NCBI RefSeq assembly: GCF_003611735.1
Contig: NZ_RAWG01000002.1
Coordinates: 33,948-97,947, forward strand
Direction: 5' to 3'
Source: Corallococcus sicarius
GTDB lineage: Bacteria; Myxococcota; Myxococcia; Myxococcales; Myxococcaceae
Length of the DNA stretch: 64,000 nucleotides
In this document: positions 28,941 through 38,050 of the stretch, in pieces
Layout: each line of letters starts with the position of its first letter
Position numbering within the stretch: the stretch's first letter is position 1
Program-made: the position numbers and the translations under genes
Notes under the pieces: model-generated
What the model saw: only the letters and a program-made list of their open reading frames with translations
Database searches by the model: none
What the model was told of the DNA's origin: nothing

Positions 28941-29969
28941 TCAGCTCCGGCGGCGACGCGACAGCATCAGCCCCATCAGCCCCAGCAGCGAGAACGCCGC
29001 CAGCGAACCACCGCTCGCCGAGCACCCACCCTGGTAGCGCTCGTCGCCCTCGTCCAGCGGCAACGGCTTCACCGCGGAGTCCGGCTTCGTCCCGCCCTGC
29101 GTCGGGTCCGGGTCCACCGGGCTGCCCGGGTCCAACGGCTCCGGGTCCACGGGGCTGCCCGCATCCACCACCGGCACCGGGTCCACCGGGGTGCCCGCGT
29201 CCACCACCGGCACCGGATCCACCGGAGTGCCCGCGTCCACCGGCGCCGGGTCCGGATCAGGCTGCACCACCGGCGGGAACACGTCCTCGCGGCTCGTCGC
29301 CTGGATGAACCCGTCGTGGTAGACGACGCCCACCGGCTTGATGGAGTCGTCCCGGTACAGGCCCATCTTCAGGTAGCTGCTCTGGCCGGCGTACATCGTC
29401 ATGGCCTTCTTCTTGGCCAGCGCCTGCTTGCCGTTGTGCCACAGCTCCACGAAGCCCACCGCCGGGTCCGGCGACCACTTCACGTGGAAGATGAACTCGT
29501 GCCACACGCCGCGCTTCAGCGGCGTGCTCCACACCGTGCCGCTGTCGTTCACCGTCATGCGGATGACCTCGCCCTTGACGAAGAACTCCACCGGAGGCGA
29601 CCCGCAGCACCCGTCGTGGTGCCACTGCGTGAAGAGCTGCCACGCGTCCACGCTGGGGAAGTCGTTCGGGAACATCACCTTCCAGCGGTACCAGTACTCC
29701 GAACCCACCTTCTCGCGGCTCAGATAGACGAGCTCGTTGCGGTTGCCGCTGGAGTTGATGGGATCATCGCCCTGCTTCACCGTGGCCTTCAGCGCGTACT
29801 TGCCTTCTGCCACCGGGCTCGTCACGAGCTGGAGCCGGTCCGAACTCACCATCTGGGTCGTGCTGAATTGCGAGCGGTCTCCCGTTTCAAAGTCACCCCG
29901 CCAGACGATTTCCGCCGCGGCGAGGCTCGGGAGCAAACACATCGCAAGCCAGAGGCTCAGTGCTTTCAA
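28941..29969 (-). CDS. Polysaccharide lyase (heparin-lyase-I-like) with MYXO-CTERM anchor
   Basis: A 342-aa protein with a signal peptide (MKALSLWLAMCLLPSLAAAE), then a beta-jelly-roll lyase-like domain of about 200 residues: RGDFETGDRSQFS, NRNELVYLSREKVGSEYWYRW, WQLFTQWHHDG, VWHEFIFHVKWSPDP and SYLKMGLYRDD. This pattern matches the polysaccharide lyase / heparin lyase I family. A linker of repeated Asp-Pro-Val units follows. The end is a MYXO-CTERM sorting signal: GGCSASGG, one membrane helix (LAAFSLLGLMGLML), then SRRRRS. In myxobacteria such tails are processed at the Cys and the protein is displayed on the surface. The sugar substrate is unknown. Confidence 0.85.
   Translation of the reverse strand: MKALSLWLAMCLLPSLAAAEIVWRGDFETGDRSQFSTTQMVSSDRLQLVTSPVAEGKYALKATVKQGDDPINSSGNRNELVYLSREKVGSEYWYRWKVMFPNDFPSVDAWQLFTQWHHDGCCGSPPVEFFVKGEVIRMTVNDSGTVWSTPLKRGVWHEFIFHVKWSPDPAVGFVELWHNGKQALAKKKAMTMYAGQSSYLKMGLYRDDSIKPVGVVYHDGFIQATSREDVFPPVVQPDPDPAPVDAGTPVDPVPVVDAGTPVDPVPVVDAGSPVDPEPLDPGSPVDPDPTQGGTKPDSAVKPLPLDEGDERYQGGCSASGGSLAAFSLLGLMGLMLSRRRRS
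29101..29246 (-). repeat. Tandem repeats encoding the Asp/Pro/Val linker
   Basis: Imperfect 36-bp direct repeats, about two full and two partial copies, encode units of VDAGTPVDPVPV in the linker between the lyase domain and the surface anchor. The units are in frame, so copy-number changes would alter linker length only. Confidence 0.65.
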
Positions 29970-30314
29970 TGATGAATCCTTGAGTAGGGGGCCTGGGGGG
30001 GGGGGAGCTGCGAAGCTTTGACGGCAAAGCTTCTACAGACAGTACCTCAAGTCATTCCCCCACTTCATTCCCTCTCAAGTTCATTCCAACATGCCTGACA
30101 ACAGGGCATGCGGGCAGCCGAGCCCCGGCCTGTTCAATACATGTTTCACGTCGGGCGTCGCTCGCCCGTACCCACCGAGCGGGGGAGAGAGCGGTGTCCT
30201 GAACGCAACGCGTCATTGACAAGGGAGCATGCAGGAGGCTGACGGCCCGGGGGCGTGGTGTATGGTCGCGGGCCCTTCCGGCGCTCCCTTTCCAGGGCGC
30301 CCTCCGCGTGCCCC
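29970..30314. other. Intergenic region between divergent lyase and astA genes
   Basis: This is the longest gene-free stretch (345 bases). It holds a run of about eleven G at 29995-30005, a perfect hairpin at 30012-30033, three spaced copies of a cattcc-ending motif (caagtcattcc, cacttcattcc, caagttcattcc) at 30048-30088, and is AT-richer than its surroundings at 30030-30110. Both flanking genes start here, so promoters for each must lie inside; none was assigned with confidence. Confidence 0.55.
30012..30033. promoter_or_regulatory. Perfect palindrome in the lyase/astA intergenic region
   Basis: GAAGCTTTG-acgg-CAAAGCTTC is a perfect nine-base-pair inverted repeat, 43 bases upstream of the lyase start. 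It could be an operator for a dimeric regulator or an RNA hairpin in the lyase leader. No T-run follows. Confidence 0.45.
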
Positions 30315-31340
30315 ATGCTCGTGCTGCGAGACGTCCAGAAAACCGATTTGCCCGGCCTGAAGCGTCTTGCCGCGGTGCTGAACACGGTCAACCTGCCGAA
30401 CAACGAGGAGACGCTCGAGGCCATCATCGACAAGTCGGTGAAGAGCTTCGCCGGCAAGGTGAAGGACCCGTTCGAGCGCGAGTACCTCTTCGTGCTGGAG
30501 GACGTGCGCAACAGCCTCATCATCGGCACGTCGATGATCATCGCCCAGCACGGCACGTACGAGGCGCCGCACATCTACTACGAGGTGAGCGAGCGGGAGC
30601 ACTACTCGGCCTCGCTGGAGCGGCACCTGCGGCACAAGGTGCTGTCCATCGCGTACAACTACGAGGGCCCCACGGAGATTGGGGGGCTCGTGGTGGACCC
30701 GCCCTACCGGGCGACGCCGGACAAGCCCGGCAAGCAGCTGTCCTTCGTGCGCTTCCTCTTCATCTCCATGCACCGCCGCCTGTTCCGGCCGCGCGTGCTG
30801 GCGGAGCTCCTGCCGCCGCTGCTCCCGGACGGGCGCAGCCTCCTGTGGGAGGCGTGCGGGAAGAAGTTCACCGGCCTGACCTACCTGGAGGCCGACCGGC
30901 TGAGCCGCCAGAACAAGGAGTTCATCAAGGAGCTGTTCCCCTCCTCGGACATCTACGCGTCGCTGTTCCCGGACCGCGTGCAGAAGGTGCTGGGGGAGGT
31001 GGGCCCGGCCACGCGCGGCGTGCAGCGGATGCTGGAGCGGGTGGGCTTCCGGTACGTGGAGCGCATCGACCCGTTCGACGGCGGCCCCCACTTCGAGGCG
31101 GACACGGCGGACATCTCCCTGGTGCGCCGCTACCGCACGGTGAAGCTGTCGGACGAGGACTTCGAGCTGCAGGGAGATGACGTGCTCGTCGCCGTCGAGC
31201 GCGAGTCCGGCCGCAACCGCTTCCGCTCCGTGCGCTGCCAGGCCCGGCTGGACAACCAGGTCATCTACCTGCCGGCCCGCGCCAAGGAGATATTGGAAGT
31301 GAAGGCCGGCGCGAAGCTGTCCATCATTCCCTTCGAGTAG
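30315..31340 (+). CDS. astA: Arginine N-succinyltransferase
   Basis: A 341-aa enzyme that transfers succinyl from succinyl-CoA to arginine, the first step of the AST arginine-degradation pathway. Family features are the start VLRDVQKTDLPGLKRLA, NNEETLEAIIDKSVKSF, EYLFVLEDV, IIGTSMIIA, GGLVVDPPYR, GKQLSFVRFLFI, FTGLTYLEADRLSR and FIKELFP. Length is normal. The ATG at 30315 is used; 20 upstream codons do not resemble the family. No other ast gene is present, so the remaining pathway enzymes must be elsewhere or the enzyme has a different use. Its 3' end overlaps the convergent next gene by 17 bases. Confidence 0.92.
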   Translation: MLVLRDVQKTDLPGLKRLAAVLNTVNLPNNEETLEAIIDKSVKSFAGKVKDPFEREYLFVLEDVRNSLIIGTSMIIAQHGTYEAPHIYYEVSEREHYSASLERHLRHKVLSIAYNYEGPTEIGGLVVDPPYRATPDKPGKQLSFVRFLFISMHRRLFRPRVLAELLPPLLPDGRSLLWEACGKKFTGLTYLEADRLSRQNKEFIKELFPSSDIYASLFPDRVQKVLGEVGPATRGVQRMLERVGFRYVERIDPFDGGPHFEADTADISLVRRYRTVKLSDEDFELQGDDVLVAVERESGRNRFRSVRCQARLDNQVIYLPARAKEILEVKAGAKLSIIPFE

Positions 31341-32400
31341 CGCGCACCACCCGCCACTCCCCGCGCAGCAGTGACAGCCAGCGCTCCCCGGCCTCCAGGC
31401 CGGGACCGTCCGGGGGGACCAGCGCCAGCGGCAGGTGCGTGTCCGGGCGCACTGCATCCAACGAGGTCGGATCCAGGTCCAGCGTCCCGCCCCCGCGCAG
31501 CGCCACCCGCACCCAGGCGTGCGGCCGGGCAGGGCCGCCGTCCACCACGAGCAGGCCGTGCACCAGCCCCACCCGCTGGCCCTGGGAGCGGGCCCGGGAC
31601 GCGAAGCGCAGCGCGTGGGCCAGACACCCGCCGGCCTCGCCCTCCCCTCCCGCCCGCCAGTCCGCGGCCGTGGGGCCCTTGTCCGGGAAGGCCTGGTGCA
31701 CCGACTCGGACAGCGCCCGGGCCGCGCGCGGCGTCCACTCCGTCATGCCCGGCAGCCGGGACGGAACGGGGGGGAACGCCCCGACCTCGCCGGGCTGTGG
31801 GACCGGCGCCGGCCGTGACTGCCCGCCCGGCACGAGCCTCAGCGCCCCTTCGGTGCCGCCCTCCACGGGCACGCCGTCCGCGAAGAGCTCCGGCGGCGCG
31901 CGCAGCCTGGTTCCCGGTGCCGCCGCCGTGAAGCGGGACTCGCCCACCTCCAGCGCCTGGAGCCTTCCCTGGCCGTCGTAGGTCGCGTGGAAGCGGGCGC
32001 CCAGCATCGTGCCGTCGGCGCTCGCGGGGCTCCGGGCCGTGACGCAGTGGGGGCCCTCCTCACCGGACAGCTCCTCGCGGCCCTTCACGCAGCCTTCGGG
32101 CGGCGGGCCCCGCCACAGCCACAGCGCCTGCGGCACCGCTTCGCGGCCCTCCACGCGCCCCGCGCCGTCGACCCGCAGCGTCACCTCGCGCACGCGCTCC
32201 CCGGCCCGACCTTCGCGCACATGGAGGTGCCGGCTGGTGTACGTGAAGCGCCCCGCGTCCAGGTCCAGCGCCAGGGTGACCGTCCCCACCGGCACGCCCC
32301 GCCACGCGAAGACGAAGCGGGCAGCCGTCCCCGCCGTGGAGCCCGTGCTCACGGGGTTTACCGGGAGCGCCAGCAGTGCGAGGGCAAACAGGGCCTTCAT
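31324..32400 (-). CDS. Exported transglutaminase-like protein
   Basis: A 358-aa protein from ATG 32400 with a signal peptide (MKALFALALLALPVNPVSTG). The N-terminal 200 residues are beta-rich. The C-terminal domain carries the transglutaminase-like Cys-His-Asp triad: GGCLAHALRFASRARSQG, then ARPHAWVRVAL and LDLDPTSLD. Bacterial proteins of this superfamily are peptidases or cross-linking enzymes in the periplasm. The Cys-His spacing is as expected. Its last codons overlap the end of astA by 17 bases in the opposite direction, and it is divergent from the chemoreceptor fusion gene, with only 65 bases between starts. Confidence 0.78.
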   Translation of the reverse strand: MKALFALALLALPVNPVSTGSTAGTAARFVFAWRGVPVGTVTLALDLDAGRFTYTSRHLHVREGRAGERVREVTLRVDGAGRVEGREAVPQALWLWRGPPPEGCVKGREELSGEEGPHCVTARSPASADGTMLGARFHATYDGQGRLQALEVGESRFTAAAPGTRLRAPPELFADGVPVEGGTEGALRLVPGGQSRPAPVPQPGEVGAFPPVPSRLPGMTEWTPRAARALSESVHQAFPDKGPTAADWRAGGEGEAGGCLAHALRFASRARSQGQRVGLVHGLLVVDGGPARPHAWVRVALRGGGTLDLDPTSLDAVRPDTHLPLALVPPDGPGLEAGERWLSLLRGEWRVVRATRRE

Positions 32401-32465
32401 GGACGTCCCAGCATGCGTCGAATTGAGGACCGGCGCGAGAAGGCGGGATAGCGTGCCTGCCGTCC

Positions 32466-35400
32466 ATGGGCGCCAAACGGTATCTGTTCTCGTTCGGGTT
32501 GGCGGCGGCGCTGGTCTCCGCACTCATCCTGGGCCTGCTGCTGCGGTGGGTGACGGGTGCGCCCGACGACGCGGCCGGGTGGGCGGTGCTGCTGCTCGGC
32601 ATGCCCCTGCTGTGGCTGACGGGCAGCTACCTGTCGTGGTTCCGCTGGGCCGCGATGCGAAGGCGCGAGCGCCGCGACCTGATGGCCCGGCTGGCCGAGG
32701 GCGACCTCACCACGCCCATCCACCAGGGCTTCGAGGGGCAGGAGGACCTGCGCCGGCTGGTGCTCTCCCTGCGCCGCGCCATGTCCCAGGTGCAGCGCGT
32801 GACGAGCAACCTGCACCGCACCGGCAACGGCGTGAGTGACCAGGCCCGCGTGCTGCTGGAGGCCGCGCGCCGGCAGGGCGGCGCGGTGGAGCGCACGCTC
32901 AGCGCCGTCGCGGGCAACGGCACCAGCCTCCAGACGGCCGTCAAGCGCGTGCAGCACATCGAGACCTTCGCGCACGAGACGACGGGCGCGCTCCTGGAGA
33001 TGACGGAGCGGCTGCACCAGGTGGTGGACGGCCTCACCACCGTCAACGACTTCAGCCAGCGCACCAGCGGCCTCATCCAGGCGATGACGGAGCGGCTGGG
33101 ACAGATCGCCACGTCGGGTGACGAGCTGGGTCACTTCGCCAGCGAGGCGACGGACTTCGTCGCGCTGGTGGAGGGCGGCATCGACGCCGTGCGCCGCCGC
33201 GCCACGGACACCAACAGCATGGCGCTCGCGGTGACGGCCACCGCCCAGCGCGGTGAGGCGCTGGTGGGCGACAGCGTGCAGGGCATGTACCGGGTGGAGG
33301 AGACGGTGCGCAAGGCGGCCGAGCTGATGGAGATGCTCGGCACGCGGTCGATGGAGATTGGCCGCATCGTGGACGTCATCCAGGAGATCGCCGACCAGAC
33401 AAACCTCCTGGCCCTCAACGCCGCCATCATCGCCGCGCAGGCGGGTGAGCACGGCCGCCCCTTCGGCGTGGTGGCCAACGAAATCCGCAGCCTCGCCGAG
33501 CGCACCACGCGCTCCACGCGCGAGATTGGCACCATGGTGACGGGCATCCGCGACGCGGTGGAGACCGCCGTGGCGCTGGTGCAGGAGGGCCGCGAGCAGG
33601 CCACCGCGGGCGTGGCCCTGGGCGACCGCGCCGCCGAGGCCCTGGGGGAGATCCGCACCATCACCCAGCGCACCTTCGCCGCCGTGGAGGCCACCGTCGC
33701 GGAGACGCAGCGGCTGGAGGCGCAGGGCGCCACCGTGGTGGAGGCGAGCCAGCGCGTGGCCCGCCGCGTGGAAGACATCACGCGCATGGCCATCGAACAG
33801 TCCGCCAACGCTCGCGACCTCGTGCGCCAGATGCAGGAGATGGGGCGCGTGGGTCAGGGCGCCGCGCAGAAGGCGGAGGCCCAGGCGCGCACCGGCCGCG
33901 ACCTGTCCGAGGCCGTGATGCGCCTGAGCGCCGCGCTGGAAGAGCTGCGGCAGGCCCACCTGGTGCTCACCCGGGGCGACGCGTCCATCCGCGAGGAGGT
34001 GGCGCAGGTGCGCGAGGACGCGCGCCGGGTCATCCGCATTGGCGACGGGTTGGACCGCACGGTGGATCAGCTCAGCCACGAGACGGCGAGCCTGGAGGCG
34101 GAGGTGTTCCGCTTCCAGTTGCCGCAGGCCCGGCCGGGCGGCGCGCTGCGCGTGGGGCTCCACCAGGCGGCGTCGCTGCGCAACCGGCAGGCGGTGGATC
34201 CGCTGTTCAGCGTGGAGAACCAGCTGGCGGAGCTGTCCGCCTGCATCTTCTCCGGCCTCGTGCGGCTGGAGGACGGCGTGCTGGTGCCCGACATGGCCGA
34301 GCGCTGGGACGCGGATCCGTCCGCGCGCCGCTACCGCTTCTACCTGCGCCGGGGCGTCACCTTCCACGACGGCACGATGCTCACCGCCGTGGACGTGAAG
34401 CACCACCTGGAGCGGTTGATGGACCCCGCGGTGCGCTCGCCGGACCGCAGCCTGCTGGAGGACGTGGAGGGCGCGCCCGAGTACTCCAGCGGCCTCGCGC
34501 GCGAGGTGACGGGCATCGAGGTGCTGGACGAGAGCACGCTGGAGATCCGCCTGCGCGAGCCCAAGGCGTTCTTCCTCCAGCTGATGGCGCTCACGGCCAC
34601 CGCGGTGGCGAAGGTGGACGGCGCGGGGAAGCTGGTGGGCACGGGCCCCTTCCGCCTTGTCGGGCTGGAGCCGGACCGCGTGGTGATGGAGCGCAACCCG
34701 GCCTACTGGCGCGGCGGGATTCCGCTCCTGGACCGGCTGGAGTTCCACCTGCTGGAGTCGCGCGACCAGGCGGTGCGCCGGCTGTTGGACGGACAGCTGG
34801 ACCTGGTGTCCTTCCTGCCCACCGTGCAGACGGAGGCCAAGGGCCTGGAGGTGCACCAGCTGGTGGCCAGCACCACGCCCTCCACGGCCTTCGTGGGCCT
34901 CAACCTGAACGAGGCGCCGTACAACGACGTGCGCGTGCGCCGGGCCCTGCGCGCGGGCATGGACATCACCGGCATGGTGAAGCAGTTCCATCCAGGCGCC
35001 CGGGTGGCGCGCACCTTCACGCCGCCGGAGCTGCTGGACGGCGCGGCGGAGCTGGGCCCGCTTCCCGCGACGGACCTCGCCCTGGCGGAGCGCCTGCTGC
35101 GCGAGGCGGGCGTGCGTCGGTTGCAGCTCACGCTGCACCACTCGGTGGGCCGCGACACGTCCGCCGAGGACGCGGTGCTCTTCCGGCCGTTGATCCAGGC
35201 GGGGTTGCTGGAGCTGCGGCACGTGCAGATGACGGCGGAGGAGTACCTGCCGCGGCTGCGCGAGGGGAAGATTCCAGCGTTCCGCACGCAGTGGCTGGCG
35301 GACTTCCCGGATCCGGACGTGTTCCTGCACTTCCTGCTCAACTCCAACGCGCAGACGGTGTACCCGCTGGGCTACCGCAACCCGGAGCTGGACCGGCTCA

Positions 35401-35615
35401 CCGCCGAGGCGCGCGTGTCCATTGATCCGGAGCTGCGCTCGCAGCTGTACCGGCGCGCGGAGATGCTGGCGCGCGAGGACTGCCCGCTCATCCCGCTGTA
35501 CCACGACCGCACGCACGCGGCGGCGGTGGCGGCGGTGCAGAACCTGCGGCTGCACCAGACGCCGCCCCAGGTGCGCTTCGAGGACCTCTGGGTGGATCCG
35601 TCCGCGAGCGGCTGA
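32466..35615 (+). CDS. Fusion of chemoreceptor and SBP_bac_5 solute-binding protein
   Basis: A single 1049-aa reading frame. Two membrane helices (residues about 6-27 and 39-58) are joined by a loop of about a dozen residues, so there is no periplasmic sensor. A HAMP-like segment and the methyl-accepting coiled coil follow, with the hairpin tip EIADQTNLLALNAAIIAAQ at about 307-325, then GRPFGVVANEIRSLAERT. From about 557 to the end lies a complete family-5 (oligopeptide/nickel type) solute-binding domain: GGALRVGLHQAASLRN, FSGLVRLEDGVLVPDMAERW, YRFYLRRGVTFHDGTMLTAVDVKHH, GTGPFRLVGLEPD, NPAYWRGGIPLLDRLEF and AREDCPLIPLYHD. The topology puts this domain in the cytoplasm. E. coli SgrR is a precedent for a cytoplasmic domain of this family. 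No CheR-binding tail is present. Confidence 0.88.
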   Translation: MGAKRYLFSFGLAAALVSALILGLLLRWVTGAPDDAAGWAVLLLGMPLLWLTGSYLSWFRWAAMRRRERRDLMARLAEGDLTTPIHQGFEGQEDLRRLVLSLRRAMSQVQRVTSNLHRTGNGVSDQARVLLEAARRQGGAVERTLSAVAGNGTSLQTAVKRVQHIETFAHETTGALLEMTERLHQVVDGLTTVNDFSQRTSGLIQAMTERLGQIATSGDELGHFASEATDFVALVEGGIDAVRRRATDTNSMALAVTATAQRGEALVGDSVQGMYRVEETVRKAAELMEMLGTRSMEIGRIVDVIQEIADQTNLLALNAAIIAAQAGEHGRPFGVVANEIRSLAERTTRSTREIGTMVTGIRDAVETAVALVQEGREQATAGVALGDRAAEALGEIRTITQRTFAAVEATVAETQRLEAQGATVVEASQRVARRVEDITRMAIEQSANARDLVRQMQEMGRVGQGAAQKAEAQARTGRDLSEAVMRLSAALEELRQAHLVLTRGDASIREEVAQVREDARRVIRIGDGLDRTVDQLSHETASLEAEVFRFQLPQARPGGALRVGLHQAASLRNRQAVDPLFSVENQLAELSACIFSGLVRLEDGVLVPDMAERWDADPSARRYRFYLRRGVTFHDGTMLTAVDVKHHLERLMDPAVRSPDRSLLEDVEGAPEYSSGLAREVTGIEVLDESTLEIRLREPKAFFLQLMALTATAVAKVDGAGKLVGTGPFRLVGLEPDRVVMERNPAYWRGGIPLLDRLEFHLLESRDQAVRRLLDGQLDLVSFLPTVQTEAKGLEVHQLVASTTPSTAFVGLNLNEAPYNDVRVRRALRAGMDITGMVKQFHPGARVARTFTPPELLDGAAELGPLPATDLALAERLLREAGVRRLQLTLHHSVGRDTSAEDAVLFRPLIQAGLLELRHVQMTAEEYLPRLREGKIPAFRTQWLADFPDPDVFLHFLLNSNAQTVYPLGYRNPELDRLTAEARVSIDPELRSQLYRRAEMLAREDCPLIPLYHDRTHAAAVAAVQNLRLHQTPPQVRFEDLWVDPSASG

Positions 35616-35624
35616 AAGCCGCCG

Positions 35625-37958
35625 CTACCGCACCGTCCGGCGCGCGCCCGACGGACTGGCGTGGCGCTGGGGCCAGCCCCGGCCCTCCACGGTCTGGCCC
35701 ACGGCGTAGGACTCCAGGAGCCACACCCCGTTGCGGCGCAGCACGACGTGCATCACCTCGCCGGAGAACACCGCGCCCGCGACCTGGACGCTGCCCTCCA
35801 GCGAGCACATGCCGACCTTCTGGCCGGAGATGAACCACTCCAGCCAGGCCTGCCGGTCACCGTTGGGAAGCTGCGCGTCGGCCAGCACGCCCACGGCGCC
35901 CCGCTCCAGCAGCGCGGCGTCGTGGAAGGTGCCGGGCAGCGTGGGCGACGGCAGCACGTCCACTTCGTAGAGGACGTGGCCGTCGTCGGAGCTGAACGAG
36001 CGGAGCACGGTGCGCAGCTCTTCGACGGGACAAGCGGTGCCGTCCGTGCGGTCGCACACGAGCGCGAAGGCGTGACCGACGGAGCCGCCCGGTGTCACCA
36101 GCACGGGCTCGGCGAGGGGCGACAGGGTGCGCGCGCCGCCATCCCAGTCCAGCGCAACGGGTACGCCCCCATCCGTGTCCACGAAGGCCCGTGCGCCCGC
36201 GAGCAACCGCCCCGAAGCGAGCGCCAGTGACGGCGCGCCTCCCGGCACAGCAGCCCCGAGCGGTTCGAGGACCAGCGAGGCGACACCACCATCCGCGAGC
36301 GCGGTGGGACCGAACGCGGGTCCGGATGCGAAGCCGGAGTGCGAGGTGAACGCATTGCCCTCCATCTCGTAGCCAGAGCGCGAGACGCGCCCAACATCCG
36401 GAGTCGTGCCCACGCGCTCCATCGCGACGCCGAAGCGCGCCGTGAGCGCATCGCGCTGCATCGCTGTTCCAGCGTCGGCAGGCGCTGCCGTCCAGGACGT
36501 GAAGGCCAGCCGTCCATCCCACGGCGTGTAGAGGTACGCGCCGCGTGCGTCGTCCACCGCGAGCCTCGCCACACCGCCACCGTCCTCCTCCGCGCTCACA
36601 GCCAGCAGCGCCCCCTCGTCCGCGCTCAGCAACACGAGCCTGGAGCGCAGGGGCTGCCTCGCCGTGCCCGCGTCCGGATCCGCTTCGCTCCACCACGTGA
36701 CGTGCGTGAGCACGTCCCCTTCTGTCGTCAGCGCCACGCGCCCTACTCCCGTACCGGGCACGCCCTCCGTAATCCCCCCATCCACCGTCGCATCACCGAG
36801 CGCCAGCGACGTGCGCCACCGCAGCTCGCCCGTGCCTCGGGGCGCGTACGCCTCCAGGGCCTCCGGCGCGAGCACCACCACCCCCGCATCCGAAGCCGTG
36901 AGCAGCGTCCGCACGCCCCCGTCCTCGTAGGGCGACTCGTAGCGCAGCAGCCCGCTCTCCGTGTACGCGGCGAGCCGGCAGCCCGCATCCCCTCCGCACA
37001 CCGACGCGTAGACCGTGCCGTCGTCCGCCAGCACCACCGGCCCCACCTCCTCCGCCACGGGCTCGCCTCCCAGCTCCGCCCTGAAGAGGGGCACCAGGTC
37101 ACCCGCGTCCGGCCGCATGCACTCCCCCGCGCTGCACGTGCCCTCGCCCTGGCACGGCGTCGCGGGTGCGCAGACGAAGCCTTCCGGCGGTGTCACCGTC
37201 CGGCACGTGCCGCTGAGGCAGACCTTCGCCTCCTTGCAGTCCACCGCGCCGCACGAGGTGAAGTTGGCCGCGTCCACCACCTTGCACCCCTCGTTGCGGT
37301 CGCACACGCCCACCTTGCACGGGTCGCGCGACTCGGGGCACACGACGTCCGCCTTCACGCAGCCCTGCGTCGGTGAGCAGCTGTCCACCGTGCACGGGTT
37401 GTCGTCATCGCACGTGCGCGGCTGCCCCACGCAGGCGCCCGCCTGGCAGCGGCCGTCCTGCTGACACCGGCTGCTCGGGATGCACGCGGCGCCGTCACCC
37501 TGTGGCGACTCGATGCACTGGCCCGACTCCAGGTCGAAGCGCGACTCGCGGCACTCGCCTTGCGGCACGCACGCCAGGGGGCGCACGCCCACGCCGGTGA
37601 GCTTCACGGTGGCGGTGGTGCGGCCCGCGGTGAGCACCAGCTCGCCCGTCACCGGCTCGTTGCCCGCGCTGAACAGGATGTCCACCGTGCCCGTGCCGCT
37701 GCCCGGAACCACGATCTGCGACACCACCACGAAGAAGGGGCTCTGCGTCACCGCCTCCACCTGGACGCCCGCGCGGCCCGTGGCCACCAGCGTCAGCGAG
37801 CGGCGCACCTGGGTGCCCTCCAGCACCCGGCCGAACTCCACCACCGTCTCCTGCGGCCGGAAGCTGGCGGTCGCGTTGCCCACGTTGGGGTCGCCACACT
37901 GGCACCCACTGAAGACGAGCAGCACCAGGAGCCACCAGGGAGTACGCGCACGGAGCAT
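35625..37958 (-). CDS. Multidomain surface lipoprotein: HYDIN-like, Cys-rich and beta-propeller
   Basis: A 777-aa protein from ATG 37958. The signal peptide ends in a lipobox (VLLVFSGC). An immunoglobulin-like HYDIN/choice-of-anchor-D domain follows (VVEFGRVLEGTQVRRSLTL, then a TGELVLTAGRTTATVKLTG closing strand). A Cys-rich block of about 130 residues has repeated CxxGxC / CDDDNPCTVDSC units like those in other myxobacterial lipoproteins. The last 450 residues look like a PQQ/WD-type beta-propeller (repeated VVLADDGTVYASV-like strands). It probably acts on the outer surface. It is convergent with the fusion receptor gene, nine bases away; a short hairpin (35608-35622) covers that junction. 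Confidence 0.72.
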   Translation of the reverse strand: MLRARTPWWLLVLLVFSGCQCGDPNVGNATASFRPQETVVEFGRVLEGTQVRRSLTLVATGRAGVQVEAVTQSPFFVVVSQIVVPGSGTGTVDILFSAGNEPVTGELVLTAGRTTATVKLTGVGVRPLACVPQGECRESRFDLESGQCIESPQGDGAACIPSSRCQQDGRCQAGACVGQPRTCDDDNPCTVDSCSPTQGCVKADVVCPESRDPCKVGVCDRNEGCKVVDAANFTSCGAVDCKEAKVCLSGTCRTVTPPEGFVCAPATPCQGEGTCSAGECMRPDAGDLVPLFRAELGGEPVAEEVGPVVLADDGTVYASVCGGDAGCRLAAYTESGLLRYESPYEDGGVRTLLTASDAGVVVLAPEALEAYAPRGTGELRWRTSLALGDATVDGGITEGVPGTGVGRVALTTEGDVLTHVTWWSEADPDAGTARQPLRSRLVLLSADEGALLAVSAEEDGGGVARLAVDDARGAYLYTPWDGRLAFTSWTAAPADAGTAMQRDALTARFGVAMERVGTTPDVGRVSRSGYEMEGNAFTSHSGFASGPAFGPTALADGGVASLVLEPLGAAVPGGAPSLALASGRLLAGARAFVDTDGGVPVALDWDGGARTLSPLAEPVLVTPGGSVGHAFALVCDRTDGTACPVEELRTVLRSFSSDDGHVLYEVDVLPSPTLPGTFHDAALLERGAVGVLADAQLPNGDRQAWLEWFISGQKVGMCSLEGSVQVAGAVFSGEVMHVVLRRNGVWLLESYAVGQTVEGRGWPQRHASPSGARRTVR

Positions 37959-38050
37959 CCCCCGACTCAACCGCGCCCCCCGGGCCCGCGCAACGTGCGC
38001 CGCGCCCCACCCGGCCGACCCCTTACACTTCCCCAGGGACCGCTACGGCT

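Noticed and set aside
30012..30033. Rho-independent terminator
   Set aside because: The palindrome lies between two gene starts and has no T-run, so an operator or leader hairpin is more likely.
32397..35555. Minus-strand frame of 1052 codons opposite the chemoreceptor fusion
   Set aside because: A GC-driven antisense shadow; the plus strand carries two complete known domains.
32466..35615. Two genes joined by a sequencing error
   Set aside because: The frame is continuous with normal coding character across the linker, there is no ribosome site or start signal before the solute-binding domain, and that domain lacks a signal peptide.
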